Positions 33,059 through 41,840 of a stretch of DNA of 64,000 bases are shown here, piece by piece. Each line of letters starts with the position of its first letter. Position 1 is the stretch's first letter. This DNA comes from DATLMR01 sp964615905. GTDB taxonomy: Bacteria > Acidobacteriota > Blastocatellia > UBA7656. The position numbers were made by a program, and so were the translations under genes. The stretch covers positions 1-64,000 of the forward strand of contig CAZTUB010000013.1 of NCBI GenBank assembly GCA_964615905.1, read 5' to 3'. The notes under the pieces were generated by a model. It saw nothing but the letters and a program-made list of their open reading frames with translations. It had not been told where the DNA came from and did not search any database.

Positions 33059-34396
33059 ATGCCCAGACTCAAAAAGGCGACCGCCAGAGCGAGACGCGAG
33101 GCCAGCCTGTTTGAAGAGCCCGAAGACTTCGCGCAGATCGAAGAAGGATCGTCCGCCCCGCAGCCGCTAGCGGAGCGGATGCGCCCGCGCAGCCTCGACG
33201 ATTTCGTCGGCCAGGAGAAGCTCATAGGCGAAGGCCGCGCGCTCCGCCGTATGATCGAAGACGACCGCCTGCAATCGATAATCTTCTGGGGGCCTCCCGG
33301 AACAGGCAAGACGACCCTTGCCCGCATCATCGCAGATACGACCTCTGCCACATTCATACAATTCAGCGCGGTGACTTCGGGGATTCGCGAAGTCCGAGAG
33401 GTCATGTCGGAAGCCGACCAGCACCGCCGGGAGACGGGCCGCCGCACCGTCGTCTTTATCGACGAGATTCACCGCTTTAACAAAGCGCAGCAGGATGCCT
33501 TTCTGCCTTATGTCGAGAGCGGAACCATTATCTTGATAGGCGCGACTACCGAGAACCCTTCGTTCGAAGTAAACTCGGCGCTGCTTTCACGGTCGAAAGT
33601 ATTCGTGCTCGAACCGCTCACTTCCGATCACCTGATTGAGATACTGCGCCGCGCAATCAAGGAAGAAGAACGCGCGCAGGGCGGCATACGCCTGGACGCG
33701 GCGGACGACATCTTGCGCGCGCTGGCAGTCTACGCGTCGGGCGACGCAAGGGTCGCGTTGAACACGCTTGAGCTTGCCGCGTCGATTGCAGAGCCCGATG
33801 AGTCAGGCGTAAGAGAGATAACCGGCGAGACGCTGCGCGAAGCCACTCAGCGTGCCGCGCTCCGGTACGATAAAGCGGGCGAAGAGCATTTCAACCTGAT
33901 CTCGGCCCTCATAAAATCGATACGCAACTCTGATGCGGACGCGGCGGTTTACTGGCTTGCGCGTATGCTCGAATCGGGCGAGGACCCTATGTACGTAGCG
34001 CGCAGGCTTGTAATACACGCCTCGGAAGACATAGGTCTTGCCGACCCGAACGCGCTCACGCAGGCTGTGGCGGCGATGCAGGCGACACACTTCGTAGGGC
34101 TCCCCGAAGCAAAGCTTGCGTTGACGCAGGCGACCGTCTACCTCGCGCTCGCGCGAAAATCGAACGCGGTCATCGAGGCATATATCGCCGCTCAAAAAGA
34201 CGCTTTGGAATCTGTACGCGAGCCGGTCCCGCTCCACTTGAGAAATGCCGCCACATCGCTTATGAAGCAACTGGGCTACGGCAAAGGCTACCAGTACGCG
34301 CATAACTTCGAGTCGGGCCGCGCCGAGCAGATGGAGTGTTTGCCGGAGAACCTGCGCGGGCGGAAGTATTTCAAACCACCTAAAAAGGATGATTGA
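33059..34396 (+). CDS. rarA: Replication-associated recombination protein A (RarA/MgsA AAA+ ATPase)
   Basis: A protein of 445 residues. After a short basic N-terminus, 'PLAERMRPRSLDDFVGQEKLI' begins the AAA+ core, with Walker A 'GPPGTGKTT', Walker B 'VVFIDEIHRFNKAQQD', sensor-1 'ILIGATTENPSFEVNSALLSR' and C-terminal tetramerisation domain with 'RNSDADAAVYWLARMLESGEDP'. RarA acts at stalled replication forks with SSB and RecA. The ATG at 33059 follows GGAG ten bases upstream. The two following genes are close and co-directional. Confidence 0.95.
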   Translation: MPRLKKATARARREASLFEEPEDFAQIEEGSSAPQPLAERMRPRSLDDFVGQEKLIGEGRALRRMIEDDRLQSIIFWGPPGTGKTTLARIIADTTSATFIQFSAVTSGIREVREVMSEADQHRRETGRRTVVFIDEIHRFNKAQQDAFLPYVESGTIILIGATTENPSFEVNSALLSRSKVFVLEPLTSDHLIEILRRAIKEEERAQGGIRLDAADDILRALAVYASGDARVALNTLELAASIAEPDESGVREITGETLREATQRAALRYDKAGEEHFNLISALIKSIRNSDADAAVYWLARMLESGEDPMYVARRLVIHASEDIGLADPNALTQAVAAMQATHFVGLPEAKLALTQATVYLALARKSNAVIEAYIAAQKDALESVREPVPLHLRNAATSLMKQLGYGKGYQYAHNFESGRAEQMECLPENLRGRKYFKPPKKDD

Positions 34397-34398
34397 AG

Positions 34399-34812
34399 AT
34401 GGCTAAAGTCACTGTCTCTTCGGACGGGTATTTGAAGCAGCAGATCACTGCGGGGAAGCATAAACTGGTAGCCGACGAGCCCGCCTCTGTGGGCGGGACC
34501 GATTCGGGCGCGGACCCTTATTCTTTCCTGCTGGCGGCCCTGGGCGCGTGCACGTCGATGACCTTGCAGATGTACGCGAAGCGAAAGGCGTGGCCGCTTG
34601 AGAAAGTCGACATCGACCTGTCGCACGGGCGGGTTTACGCGGATGATTGTGAAGACTGCCAGACCAAAGAGGGCAAGGTTGATCGAATCGACCGCCGGAT
34701 AACGCTGACCGGCCCGCTTACAGACGAGCAGCGGGCGCGGCTGTTGGAGATAGCCAGGCTCTGCCCTGTTCATAAGACGCTCAGTTCCGAAATCTCTATA
34801 AAAGACGTTTGA
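34399..34812 (+). CDS. OsmC-like peroxiredoxin-fold protein
   Basis: A protein of 137 residues of the OsmC/Ohr superfamily. The first redox Cys is in 'LAALGACTSMTLQMYAKRK' and the second in 'ARLCPVHKTLSSEI', the usual two-Cys arrangement of organic hydroperoxide-reducing members. It probably detoxifies organic peroxides in the cytoplasm using thiol reductants. The ATG at 34399 lies two bases after the rarA stop; a TTG six bases upstream overlaps that stop. Confidence 0.9.
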   Translation: MAKVTVSSDGYLKQQITAGKHKLVADEPASVGGTDSGADPYSFLLAALGACTSMTLQMYAKRKAWPLEKVDIDLSHGRVYADDCEDCQTKEGKVDRIDRRITLTGPLTDEQRARLLEIARLCPVHKTLSSEISIKDV

Positions 34813-34819
34813 GAAGATT

Positions 34820-35221
34820 ATGGCGGCGACTACCTTAACCCTCCAGACGCGGCGCGCGAAACAGGTCATCGACATCACCGATGAGGTCGAAAGCTTCCTG
34901 GCCGACTCCGGGGTGGCCGACGGGATTTGCAACCTGTTTGTCCTCCACACGACGGCGGCCCTGACGACGGGCGAGGCCATTGAGGGAACGGACGAAGACC
35001 TTATGGAGACGCTTGAGCGGATCATTCCCCGAATCAAGTTCCGGCACGGCCACGACCCTTCGCACGCGCCCGACCACATGATCGCTTCGATTGTCGGGGC
35101 AAGCCTTTCACTTCCTGTTCGCAAATCCCGGCTTTTGCTTGGAACGTGGCAGCGCGTTCTGTTTGTCGAGGCGAACGGCCCGCGCAGCCGAAGTGTGGCA
35201 ATCACAGTGATTGCCCATTGA
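34820..35221 (+). CDS. YjbQ/UPF0047 family protein
   Basis: A protein of 133 residues, the full length of the family. Conserved motifs include 'VLHTTAALTTGEA', 'HAPDHMIASIVGASLSLPV' and 'LLGTWQRVLFVEANGPR'. Members have weak thiamine-phosphate synthase activity in vitro, but their physiological role is unsettled. It is seven bases after the OsmC-like gene and likely co-transcribed with rarA. Confidence 0.92.
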   Translation: MAATTLTLQTRRAKQVIDITDEVESFLADSGVADGICNLFVLHTTAALTTGEAIEGTDEDLMETLERIIPRIKFRHGHDPSHAPDHMIASIVGASLSLPVRKSRLLLGTWQRVLFVEANGPRSRSVAITVIAH

Positions 35222-35390
35222 GCTGGCCCTGGCCGGGCAGGGAAGCGAGCGCCTCCGTTGACAAGCGAGGGGGAGAATCTGTAGATTAAAAAGTTGCAGT
35301 CTCATAGCTTCTTTTAGAGGGACCATGCCGATAATAAAGGGCCATGAAGCCAGTTCCTTCAACTGGTTGTGGGCCGCAAATAGCGAAAAT

Positions 35391-35419
35391 TTGACGCACT
35401 TATTCCTGGGCGATAAGAT
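35391..35419 (+). promoter_or_regulatory. Promoter candidate for the nuo operon
   Basis: TTGACG, exactly 17 bases, then TAAGAT, about 90 bases before the nuoBCD start, in the 286-base gap after yjbQ. A second, weaker TTGACA-N18-TAGATT pair starts at 35258. The rest of the gap shows no further feature. Confidence 0.5.
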
Positions 35420-35507
35420 TTTAATTGCAGTTGGGTTATCGCAGAGGTTTCGTCAACGAAGTGTTTGCCCGGACGAGCGATTCGGGGTTTAGAAAGAGGA
35501 TAACTAG

Positions 35508-37826
35508 ATGACTATTGAGTCGATGCTGGGCGACAATATCCTCACGACCAAAGTGAGCGAGATATCGAACTGGGCGCGCAAGAACTCTTTGTGGCCGATG
35601 CCGTTCGGGACGGCCTGCTGCGCAATCGAGTTCATGTCTGTGGTAAGCGCGCACTACGACCTTGCAAGGTTCGGTGCCGAAGTGGTGCGATTTTCGCCCC
35701 GGCAATCGGATTTGATGATGGTTATGGGCACAATCGTAGACAAGATGGTGCCCGTGCTAAAGAAGATTTACGAACAGATGCCCGAACCCAAGTGGGTCAT
35801 CTCCATGGGCGCTTGCGCCACTTCGGGCGGGTTTTATCGCGCGTATCATGTGGTACAGGGGATAGACGAATTTCTGCCCGTAGACGTTTACATACCAGGA
35901 TGCCCGCCCACGCCTGAGGCGGTGATTCAGGCGGTGCTGATGATCCAGGGGATCATCGAGCAAGAGCGAGAGATAGACGCCGACGCTCGCGCGGAGATTC
36001 GCGAACGGCTCAAGAAAGAGATTACGGAGAGCGCGCCCAAGCCCTTGCTCATTGCCGAGCAGCAGTCGCGCGAAGCGATGCGGCTCGTTCAGATAACACG
36101 CGAGCCCGCCGCGCCGGAAAACCCGATTGTCGCGGCGGTCAAGAGCCGCTACGGCGACCAGGTGCTCGACGTTGACGATTTTCGCGGCGACCTCGCAATT
36201 ACGATCAGGCCGGACCGCATAACCGAGATTTGTCGCACGCTCAAGGAAGACCCTGCGACGAAGCTCGACCTGTTGAGCAGCATCACGGGGCTCGATTACA
36301 GCGGCTATCCCGATAAGACTGCCGATGAAAGGTTCAACGCCGTCTATCATCTCTACTCGATAGATCACGGCCACCGCGTCAGGTTGAAAGTGCCGCTGGC
36401 GGAGTCTCACCCCGAGGTCGACTCGGTCACGCCCGTGTGGAGAACCGCGAACTGGTGGGAGCGCGAGACATTCGATATGTTCGGCATACGCTTCCGCAAC
36501 CACCCCGACCTGCGCCGCATACTTTGCCACGAAGAGTTTCAGGGACACGCCTTGCGCAAGGACCACGACCCCGGCGGGCGAACGCCGCTTTCGCGCGATT
36601 ACAATTTGCCGATTGAGTATAAGACCGAGTGGGACGAGACCGAAAAACACGAGCGCATAAGCGGCGAGCCTACCATCATCAACATCGGCCCCTCGCACCC
36701 TGCGACGCACGGCACGCTCAGGATCGTTGCGCGCCTCGACGGCGAGAAGATCATGGATGCCGATGTCGAGATAGGCTACCTGCACCGGTGCTTCGAGAAG
36801 ATGGCCGAAACGCATCAATGGAATCAGGTCATCCCCTACACCGACCGCTTGAATTACATGTCCTCTTTTCTGAATAACGTCGGTTACGCGGAAGCGGTCG
36901 AAAAGCTCCTGGGCGTAGAAGTCCCCAAGCGCGTTCAATATATCCGCGTTATCCTGGGCGAGCTTTCGCGGATCATGGACCACATGGTCTGCATCAGCAC
37001 GGCGCTCGTCGATCTCGGCGCGATAACAAATTTCTGGTACGCGTTCGAATCGCGCGAAGAGATATACGATCTGCTTGAGATGACTGCGGGCGTTCGCATG
37101 ATGGTCAGCTACGTGCGTGTGGGCGGGCTGTCGGCAGACCTGCCGAAAGACTTTATTCCGCGATGCCGCGAAGTGCTGACGCGGCTGCCCAAGTATATTA
37201 ACGATCTGGACAAGCTGAACACCAACAACCGCATCTTCAAGAATCGCGCGATGGGCGTATCAGCCATCAGCGCCAAGGACGCAATCGATTACGGCATTAC
37301 CGGGCCTGTGCTGCGCGCCGCCGGTGTGCCTTATGACATCAGGCAGAACCATCCGTATTCGAGCTACGGGGATTTTGACTTTGAAGTGCCCGTAGGCAAT
37401 CGCGGCGACGTTTATGACCGCTACCTCGTTCGCATGGAAGAGATGCGCCAGAGCCTCCGCATCATCAACCAGGCGCTCGAAAACCTGCCCGAAGGGCCTT
37501 ACCAGCTCGACGACCGCAGGGTGACGCTGCCGCCCAAGCAGGGCGTCTACACGAATATCGAAGACCTTATGAACCACTTCAAGCTTGTCATGCACGGCAT
37601 ACAGCCGCCGCCCGGAGAGGTCTACGGCTACACGGAGGGCGGTAACGGCGAGCTCGGTTTCTACATCGTCTCGGACGGCTCGATGCGCCCGTGGCGGTGC
37701 CACGCTCGCGGCCCGTGCTTCCCGATCTTCTCGGCCTACCCGTCGATGATCGAAGGGCAGCTTGTAGGCGATGCAATCGCGGCGCTCGGCAGCCTCAACA
37801 TCGTCGCGGGGGAGCTTGACCGATGA
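35508..37826 (+). CDS. nuoBCD: NADH-quinone oxidoreductase subunits B-C-D triple fusion
   Basis: A protein of 772 residues fusing three complex I subunits. NuoB part 1-155: the N2 [4Fe-4S] ligands Cys37-Cys38 ('FGTACCAIEF'), Cys103 ('GACATSGGFY') and Cys132 ('PGCPPTPE') are all present. A charged helical linker runs about 155-200. NuoC part about 205-360: 'ANWWERETFDMFGIRFRNHP' and 'GHALRKDHD'. NuoD part about 388-772: 'INIGPSHPATHGTLRI', 'EIGYLHRCFEKMAE', 'GYTEGGNGELGFYIVSDG' and the C-terminal 'AALGSLNIVAGELDR'. These form the quinone-reducing peripheral arm. NuoCD fusions are common; adding NuoB is much rarer. ATG at 35508 with GAGG eight bases upstream. It overlaps nuoE by four bases (ATGA). 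Confidence 0.95.
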   Translation: MTIESMLGDNILTTKVSEISNWARKNSLWPMPFGTACCAIEFMSVVSAHYDLARFGAEVVRFSPRQSDLMMVMGTIVDKMVPVLKKIYEQMPEPKWVISMGACATSGGFYRAYHVVQGIDEFLPVDVYIPGCPPTPEAVIQAVLMIQGIIEQEREIDADARAEIRERLKKEITESAPKPLLIAEQQSREAMRLVQITREPAAPENPIVAAVKSRYGDQVLDVDDFRGDLAITIRPDRITEICRTLKEDPATKLDLLSSITGLDYSGYPDKTADERFNAVYHLYSIDHGHRVRLKVPLAESHPEVDSVTPVWRTANWWERETFDMFGIRFRNHPDLRRILCHEEFQGHALRKDHDPGGRTPLSRDYNLPIEYKTEWDETEKHERISGEPTIINIGPSHPATHGTLRIVARLDGEKIMDADVEIGYLHRCFEKMAETHQWNQVIPYTDRLNYMSSFLNNVGYAEAVEKLLGVEVPKRVQYIRVILGELSRIMDHMVCISTALVDLGAITNFWYAFESREEIYDLLEMTAGVRMMVSYVRVGGLSADLPKDFIPRCREVLTRLPKYINDLDKLNTNNRIFKNRAMGVSAISAKDAIDYGITGPVLRAAGVPYDIRQNHPYSSYGDFDFEVPVGNRGDVYDRYLVRMEEMRQSLRIINQALENLPEGPYQLDDRRVTLPPKQGVYTNIEDLMNHFKLVMHGIQPPPGEVYGYTEGGNGELGFYIVSDGSMRPWRCHARGPCFPIFSAYPSMIEGQLVGDAIAALGSLNIVAGELDR

Positions 37827-38299
37827 TCGAATTTAGCGAAGAGGCGAAGCGCCGCTACGAGACAATACTGAGCCATTACCCCGAAAAGCGCGCCGCGCTG
37901 ATCCCTGTCCTCGCGCTCGCGCAGCGCGAGTTCGGCTGGATCTCTGACGAGGTTGCCGATTACGTCGGCGGGCTTATGGGATACCCGCCTTCGGATGTCT
38001 TGAGCGTGGCGACCTTCTACACGATGCTGCATAAGAAACCCGTCGGCCGCTATCACATGGAGATATGCCGCAATGTGAGCTGCTGGATGATGGGCACTTA
38101 CGCGTGCGTGGACGAGATGAAACGACTGCTCAAGGTCGAGGCGGAACAGGTCACCCCGGACGGGAAGTTTAGCTGGAACGTGACCGAATGCCTCGGCTCT
38201 TGCGGTACCGCACCCGCCATGCAGGTAGGCGACCGCTATTATGAAAACCTTACGCCTGCCCGTATCGGCGAGATAATCGAGAAACTGCGCAATGATTAA
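37823..38299 (+). CDS. nuoE: NADH-quinone oxidoreductase subunit E (24 kDa, 2Fe-2S)
   Basis: A protein of 158 residues with the thioredoxin-like [2Fe-2S] domain of NuoE. Cluster N1a ligands are visible as 'ICRNVSC' and 'ECLGSCGTAP'. The N-terminal helical bundle has 'SHYPEKRAALIPVLALAQREFGWIS'. It forms the NADH-dehydrogenase head with NuoF and NuoG. Its start overlaps the end of nuoBCD by four bases and its end overlaps nuoF by eight, which indicates translational coupling. Confidence 0.96.
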   Translation: MIEFSEEAKRRYETILSHYPEKRAALIPVLALAQREFGWISDEVADYVGGLMGYPPSDVLSVATFYTMLHKKPVGRYHMEICRNVSCWMMGTYACVDEMKRLLKVEAEQVTPDGKFSWNVTECLGSCGTAPAMQVGDRYYENLTPARIGEIIEKLRND

Positions 38300-39536
38300 G
38301 ATACAACTGGTCAACATAGACAAGCCCGGTCAGACGAGCATCGATAATTACCGCGAGCGGGGCGGCTACAAGGCGCTTGAAAAGGCCATGAAGATGGAGC
38401 AGACCGCTATCATCGAAGAGGTGAAGACGAGCGGCCTGCGCGGTCGCGGCGGCGCGGGATTCCCGACAGGCATGAAGTGGGGCTTTGTCCCTCGCAACAC
38501 CGGAAAGCCCACCTACCTGCTATGCAACGCTGACGAAAGCGAGCCCGGCACATTCAAGGACCGCATACTGATGGAGCGCGACCCTCACCTGTTGATCGAA
38601 GGCATGGCAATCGCCTGCTACGCGCTCAACTGCCACCTGTCATACATATACATCAGGGGCGAGTACGAGTTCGTAGCAAACACCGTCCAGAAGGCGCTCG
38701 ACGAAGCATACGCGGCGGGCGTGCTTGGGCCTTCGATCTTAGGGAACGACTTTGCGCTCGACATCTTTATACATCTCGGTCAGGGCGCGTACATCTGCGG
38801 CGAAGAGACATCGCTGATAGAGTCACTGGAAGGCTATCGCGGCTATCCGAGAATCAAGCCGCCGTTTCCCGCAACGCACGGTTTTCTTGCTTCGCCGACC
38901 GTGGTCAACAACGTCGAGACGCTCACGGCCCTTCCGTGGATCATCAATAACGGCGGCGCTGCCCACGCGGCGATTGGGACGGAGAAGAGCAAGGGCACAA
39001 AGCTCTTTTCGGTCTCCGGCCATGTCGCGAAACCCGGCGTCTATGAAGTCGAGCTGGGCTACCCGCTCCTCGATTTTATAAACAACGAAGCGGGCGGCGT
39101 TAGAGATGGGCGAAAGCTGAAGGCCGTTATACCCGGCGGGTCGAGCGTGCCTGTCTTGACCGCCGAAGAGTGCGCGGGCGTAAATCTCGACTACGAGTCG
39201 CTACTAAAAGCCGGGTCGATGCTCGGTTCCGGCGGGATGATAGTCTTTGACGATACGACACGGATGCCCGAAGTGCTGTCGGTGATCGCGGACTTCTACG
39301 CGCACGAATCGTGCGGGCAGTGTACGCCCTGCCGCGAAGGGACCGGCTGGGCGGCGAAGATTCTAAAAAACATCGTCGCGGGGAAAGGTCGCAAGGCCGA
39401 CATCGACCTGTTGTTAAAGATAGTGGATCGCATGGAAGGCAAGACGATCTGCCCGCTTGCCGATGCGGACGTGATGCCGATTCGCAGCTTCATAACCAAA
39501 TTCAGACAAGAGTTCGAATCGCTCTGCGCGAGCTAA
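38292..39536 (+). CDS. nuoF: NADH-quinone oxidoreductase subunit F (51 kDa, FMN/NADH-binding)
   Basis: A protein of 414 residues. The FMN/NADH site is seen as 'GLRGRGGAGFPTGMKWGF' and 'CNADESEPGTFKDR'; 'GAYICGEETSLIESLEGYRG' follows. The N3 [4Fe-4S] cluster is 'ESCGQCTPCREGTGW' plus Cys in 'KTICPLADA'. It oxidises NADH and passes electrons to the Fe-S chain. Length is near the usual ~430. Overlaps nuoE and precedes nuoG by 14 bases. Confidence 0.97.
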   Translation: MIKIQLVNIDKPGQTSIDNYRERGGYKALEKAMKMEQTAIIEEVKTSGLRGRGGAGFPTGMKWGFVPRNTGKPTYLLCNADESEPGTFKDRILMERDPHLLIEGMAIACYALNCHLSYIYIRGEYEFVANTVQKALDEAYAAGVLGPSILGNDFALDIFIHLGQGAYICGEETSLIESLEGYRGYPRIKPPFPATHGFLASPTVVNNVETLTALPWIINNGGAAHAAIGTEKSKGTKLFSVSGHVAKPGVYEVELGYPLLDFINNEAGGVRDGRKLKAVIPGGSSVPVLTAEECAGVNLDYESLLKAGSMLGSGGMIVFDDTTRMPEVLSVIADFYAHESCGQCTPCREGTGWAAKILKNIVAGKGRKADIDLLLKIVDRMEGKTICPLADADVMPIRSFITKFRQEFESLCAS

Positions 39537-39550
39537 GTGGAAACGAATAG

Positions 39551-41167
39551 ATGCCAAAATTTACGTTGAACGAAAAAGAAGTCGAGGCGCGTGACGGGCA
39601 AACGATCATCCAGGCGGCGCAGGAGCTTGGCGTAGACATCCCGCACTACTGTTACCACCCTGACCTGCCCGTGGACGGCAACTGCCGCATGTGCCTCGTC
39701 GATGTCGAGAAGATGCCAAAGCTCACCCCCGCCTGCACCACTCTCGTCAACGAAGGCATGGTCGTCAGGACGAACAACGATAAGGTGAAAGAGGCGGTGC
39801 GCGGGGTGCTTGAGTTCTTGCTAATCAACCACCCCGTGGACTGCCCCGTCTGCGATCAGGCGGGCGAATGCCGCCTGCAAGACTACTACATGGTTTACGG
39901 GCTGCACACGAGCGAGATACCGCTCGGCATGAAAGTCCGCAAGCGCAAGGTCATAGACCTGGGCCCCATGGTCGTGCTCGACCAGGAGCGGTGCGTGCTC
40001 TGTTCGCGCTGCATAAGGTTCTTCGACACGGTGACGAAGACGGGCGAGATGCAATTCTTTGGGCGAGGCGACCACGTGGCTATCGGGACGATAGATGATC
40101 GCCCGCTCGATAACCCTTATTCCGGCAACGTCGTCGACATATGCCCTGTCGGGGCGCTGACCTCGCGCGATTTCAGGTTCAAGTGTCGCGTCTGGTTCTT
40201 GCACAGCACAGACTCCGTGTGCGGCGGCTGCTCGACAGGTTGCAGCATGCGCATAGACCACAGAGACGGCACGATCTTCCGCCTGATTCCGCGCCGCAAC
40301 CCCGAAGTCAACCGAAGCTGGGCGTGTGACGAAGGCCGCCTCTCTTTCCACGAGCTGATGGCGGGCGAGCGCGTCCAGCGGCCGATGTTGAAAGGGCGCG
40401 ACGGCATGCAGGCTCCCGTCACCTGGGAAGACGCCTTGCGCGCCGTCGATTCTGAGCTAAAACAGACCGCGTCGGCCAGCGGCGCGGGATCGATTCTCGG
40501 ATTCGCGTCCGCGTCGGCAACAAACGAGGCGTTATACCTTTTCAAACAGTATCTATCGAGCAGGCTGGGCGTCTCTAATTTTGAATTCCGCCTCGCCGCC
40601 GAAGACCAGACAGTGACCCAGCCTGAAGACGACGTGCTAAGGCACTTGGACAAGCACCCGAACTCGATGGGGGCGTTGACGCTCGGCCTTACGAGCAATG
40701 ATCTGGGCGGCATTCGGGGCGCAATCGACGCCGCCCGCGAGGGGCGGCTGAAAGCGGGCGTCTTGATCTACTTCAAGCCGCTTGTGCCGCGCCCCGAAGA
40801 TAGCCAGGCCGAGGCTTCGGTCGCAGAGCTTATCGACGCGCTCGAATACTCTGTTGTGCTCACGCCGCACAGGGAGGACTTTTTGAAAAAGGCGAGCGTC
40901 GTGTTGCCCGTCGCCGCGTGGTCCGAAGAGGAAGGCACCTACACGAACTACCAGGGGCGCGTTCAGATGGCGGGGAAGGCGATCAATCCCGGCGGCGACA
41001 TACAGCCGGTCTGGGAGGTCTTCGCAAGCCTTCTTTATGCGAGCGGCGATAACACGCTGTGGTTATCGACGGACGATGTCTTTGCCCGTATGGCCGAGAG
41101 CATCCCCGCGTTCAGAAGTATTTCGCCCGACGAAACTCGACAGCCTGCCGCGCCGAGAACGCCGTAG
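39551..41167 (+). CDS. nuoG: NADH-quinone oxidoreductase subunit G, short form
   Basis: A protein of 538 residues, shorter than the ~690-900 of many NuoG. Fe-S sites in order: N1b [2Fe-2S] ('HYCYHPDLPVDGNCRMC', 'PACTT'); N5 with His ligand ('HPVDCPVCDQAGEC'); N4 ('CVLCSRC' and 'DICPVGAL'); and an N7-type cluster ('CGGCSTGC' and Cys in 'SWACDEGR'), which is absent from mitochondrial complex I. The C-terminal molybdopterin-like domain is reduced to about 240 residues and retains only weak similarity. It is followed directly by nuoI; nuoH, normally between them, is missing. Confidence 0.94.
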   Translation: MPKFTLNEKEVEARDGQTIIQAAQELGVDIPHYCYHPDLPVDGNCRMCLVDVEKMPKLTPACTTLVNEGMVVRTNNDKVKEAVRGVLEFLLINHPVDCPVCDQAGECRLQDYYMVYGLHTSEIPLGMKVRKRKVIDLGPMVVLDQERCVLCSRCIRFFDTVTKTGEMQFFGRGDHVAIGTIDDRPLDNPYSGNVVDICPVGALTSRDFRFKCRVWFLHSTDSVCGGCSTGCSMRIDHRDGTIFRLIPRRNPEVNRSWACDEGRLSFHELMAGERVQRPMLKGRDGMQAPVTWEDALRAVDSELKQTASASGAGSILGFASASATNEALYLFKQYLSSRLGVSNFEFRLAAEDQTVTQPEDDVLRHLDKHPNSMGALTLGLTSNDLGGIRGAIDAAREGRLKAGVLIYFKPLVPRPEDSQAEASVAELIDALEYSVVLTPHREDFLKKASVVLPVAAWSEEEGTYTNYQGRVQMAGKAINPGGDIQPVWEVFASLLYASGDNTLWLSTDDVFARMAESIPAFRSISPDETRQPAAPRTP

Positions 41168-41186
41168 CGCAAATTATAAGGGTGGT

Positions 41187-41840
41187 ATGAAGAGACAAGC
41201 AAAAGTAGTAAACGTGGCCGACCGCGCCGAGCGCGAAACGTCTATCATGAAAGAGGTGCTCGGCCCGATCAAAGGGCTCGGCCTCACTTTCGGGCGGATG
41301 ATGGATAACCTGACGGGCCAGGTTGATGCGACGATACGCTACCCGGAAGAGCGGAGAGCTTATTCGGACCGCTATCGCGGCACGCACATACTGACCGCGC
41401 GCGAAGACGGCAGCCCGCGCTGCGTGGCCTGTTACATGTGCGCGACCGCTTGCCCCGCCGACTGCATCTACATCGAAGCGGGCGAGCACCCCGACCCGCT
41501 GATTGAGAAGGTCGCAAAGCGGTTTGAGATTGATATGCTCCGTTGCGTATTCTGCGGCTTCTGCGTCGATGCGTGCCCCGAAGAGGCTATCATTATGAGC
41601 CGCGAGATGGAGATTTGCGCGTTCACGCGCGAAGAGACTCTCTGGGACATGAAGCGGCTTATGAACCGGCCGGAGCTGCCGGAGTTCGGCATGGGGTACC
41701 GCCCGAACGAGAACCTTGTCGAAAGCCGGCTTTCCTTCGTCCCGAAAGAGAAGGTACGAGTACAACTGACCGGACGCGTCACCATGAAAGAATCGGTGGA
41801 GATGATTCCGCATGTCACATTCGATCCGAACAAGGACTGA
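41187..41840 (+). CDS. nuoI: NADH-quinone oxidoreductase subunit I (two 4Fe-4S)
   Basis: A protein of 217 residues from ATG 41187. Two ferredoxin motifs, 'CVACYMCATACP' and 'CVFCGFCVDACP', bind clusters N6a and N6b, bridging the NADH module to NuoB. The N-terminal amphipathic part ('LGPIKGLGLTFGRMMDNLTG') normally packs on the membrane arm. The C-terminus is longer than in E. coli NuoI. It lies 20 bases after nuoG, and its end overlaps the next gene by 29 bases. An upstream extension of the frame is antisense-like noise. Confidence 0.95.
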   Translation: MKRQAKVVNVADRAERETSIMKEVLGPIKGLGLTFGRMMDNLTGQVDATIRYPEERRAYSDRYRGTHILTAREDGSPRCVACYMCATACPADCIYIEAGEHPDPLIEKVAKRFEIDMLRCVFCGFCVDACPEEAIIMSREMEICAFTREETLWDMKRLMNRPELPEFGMGYRPNENLVESRLSFVPKEKVRVQLTGRVTMKESVEMIPHVTFDPNKD

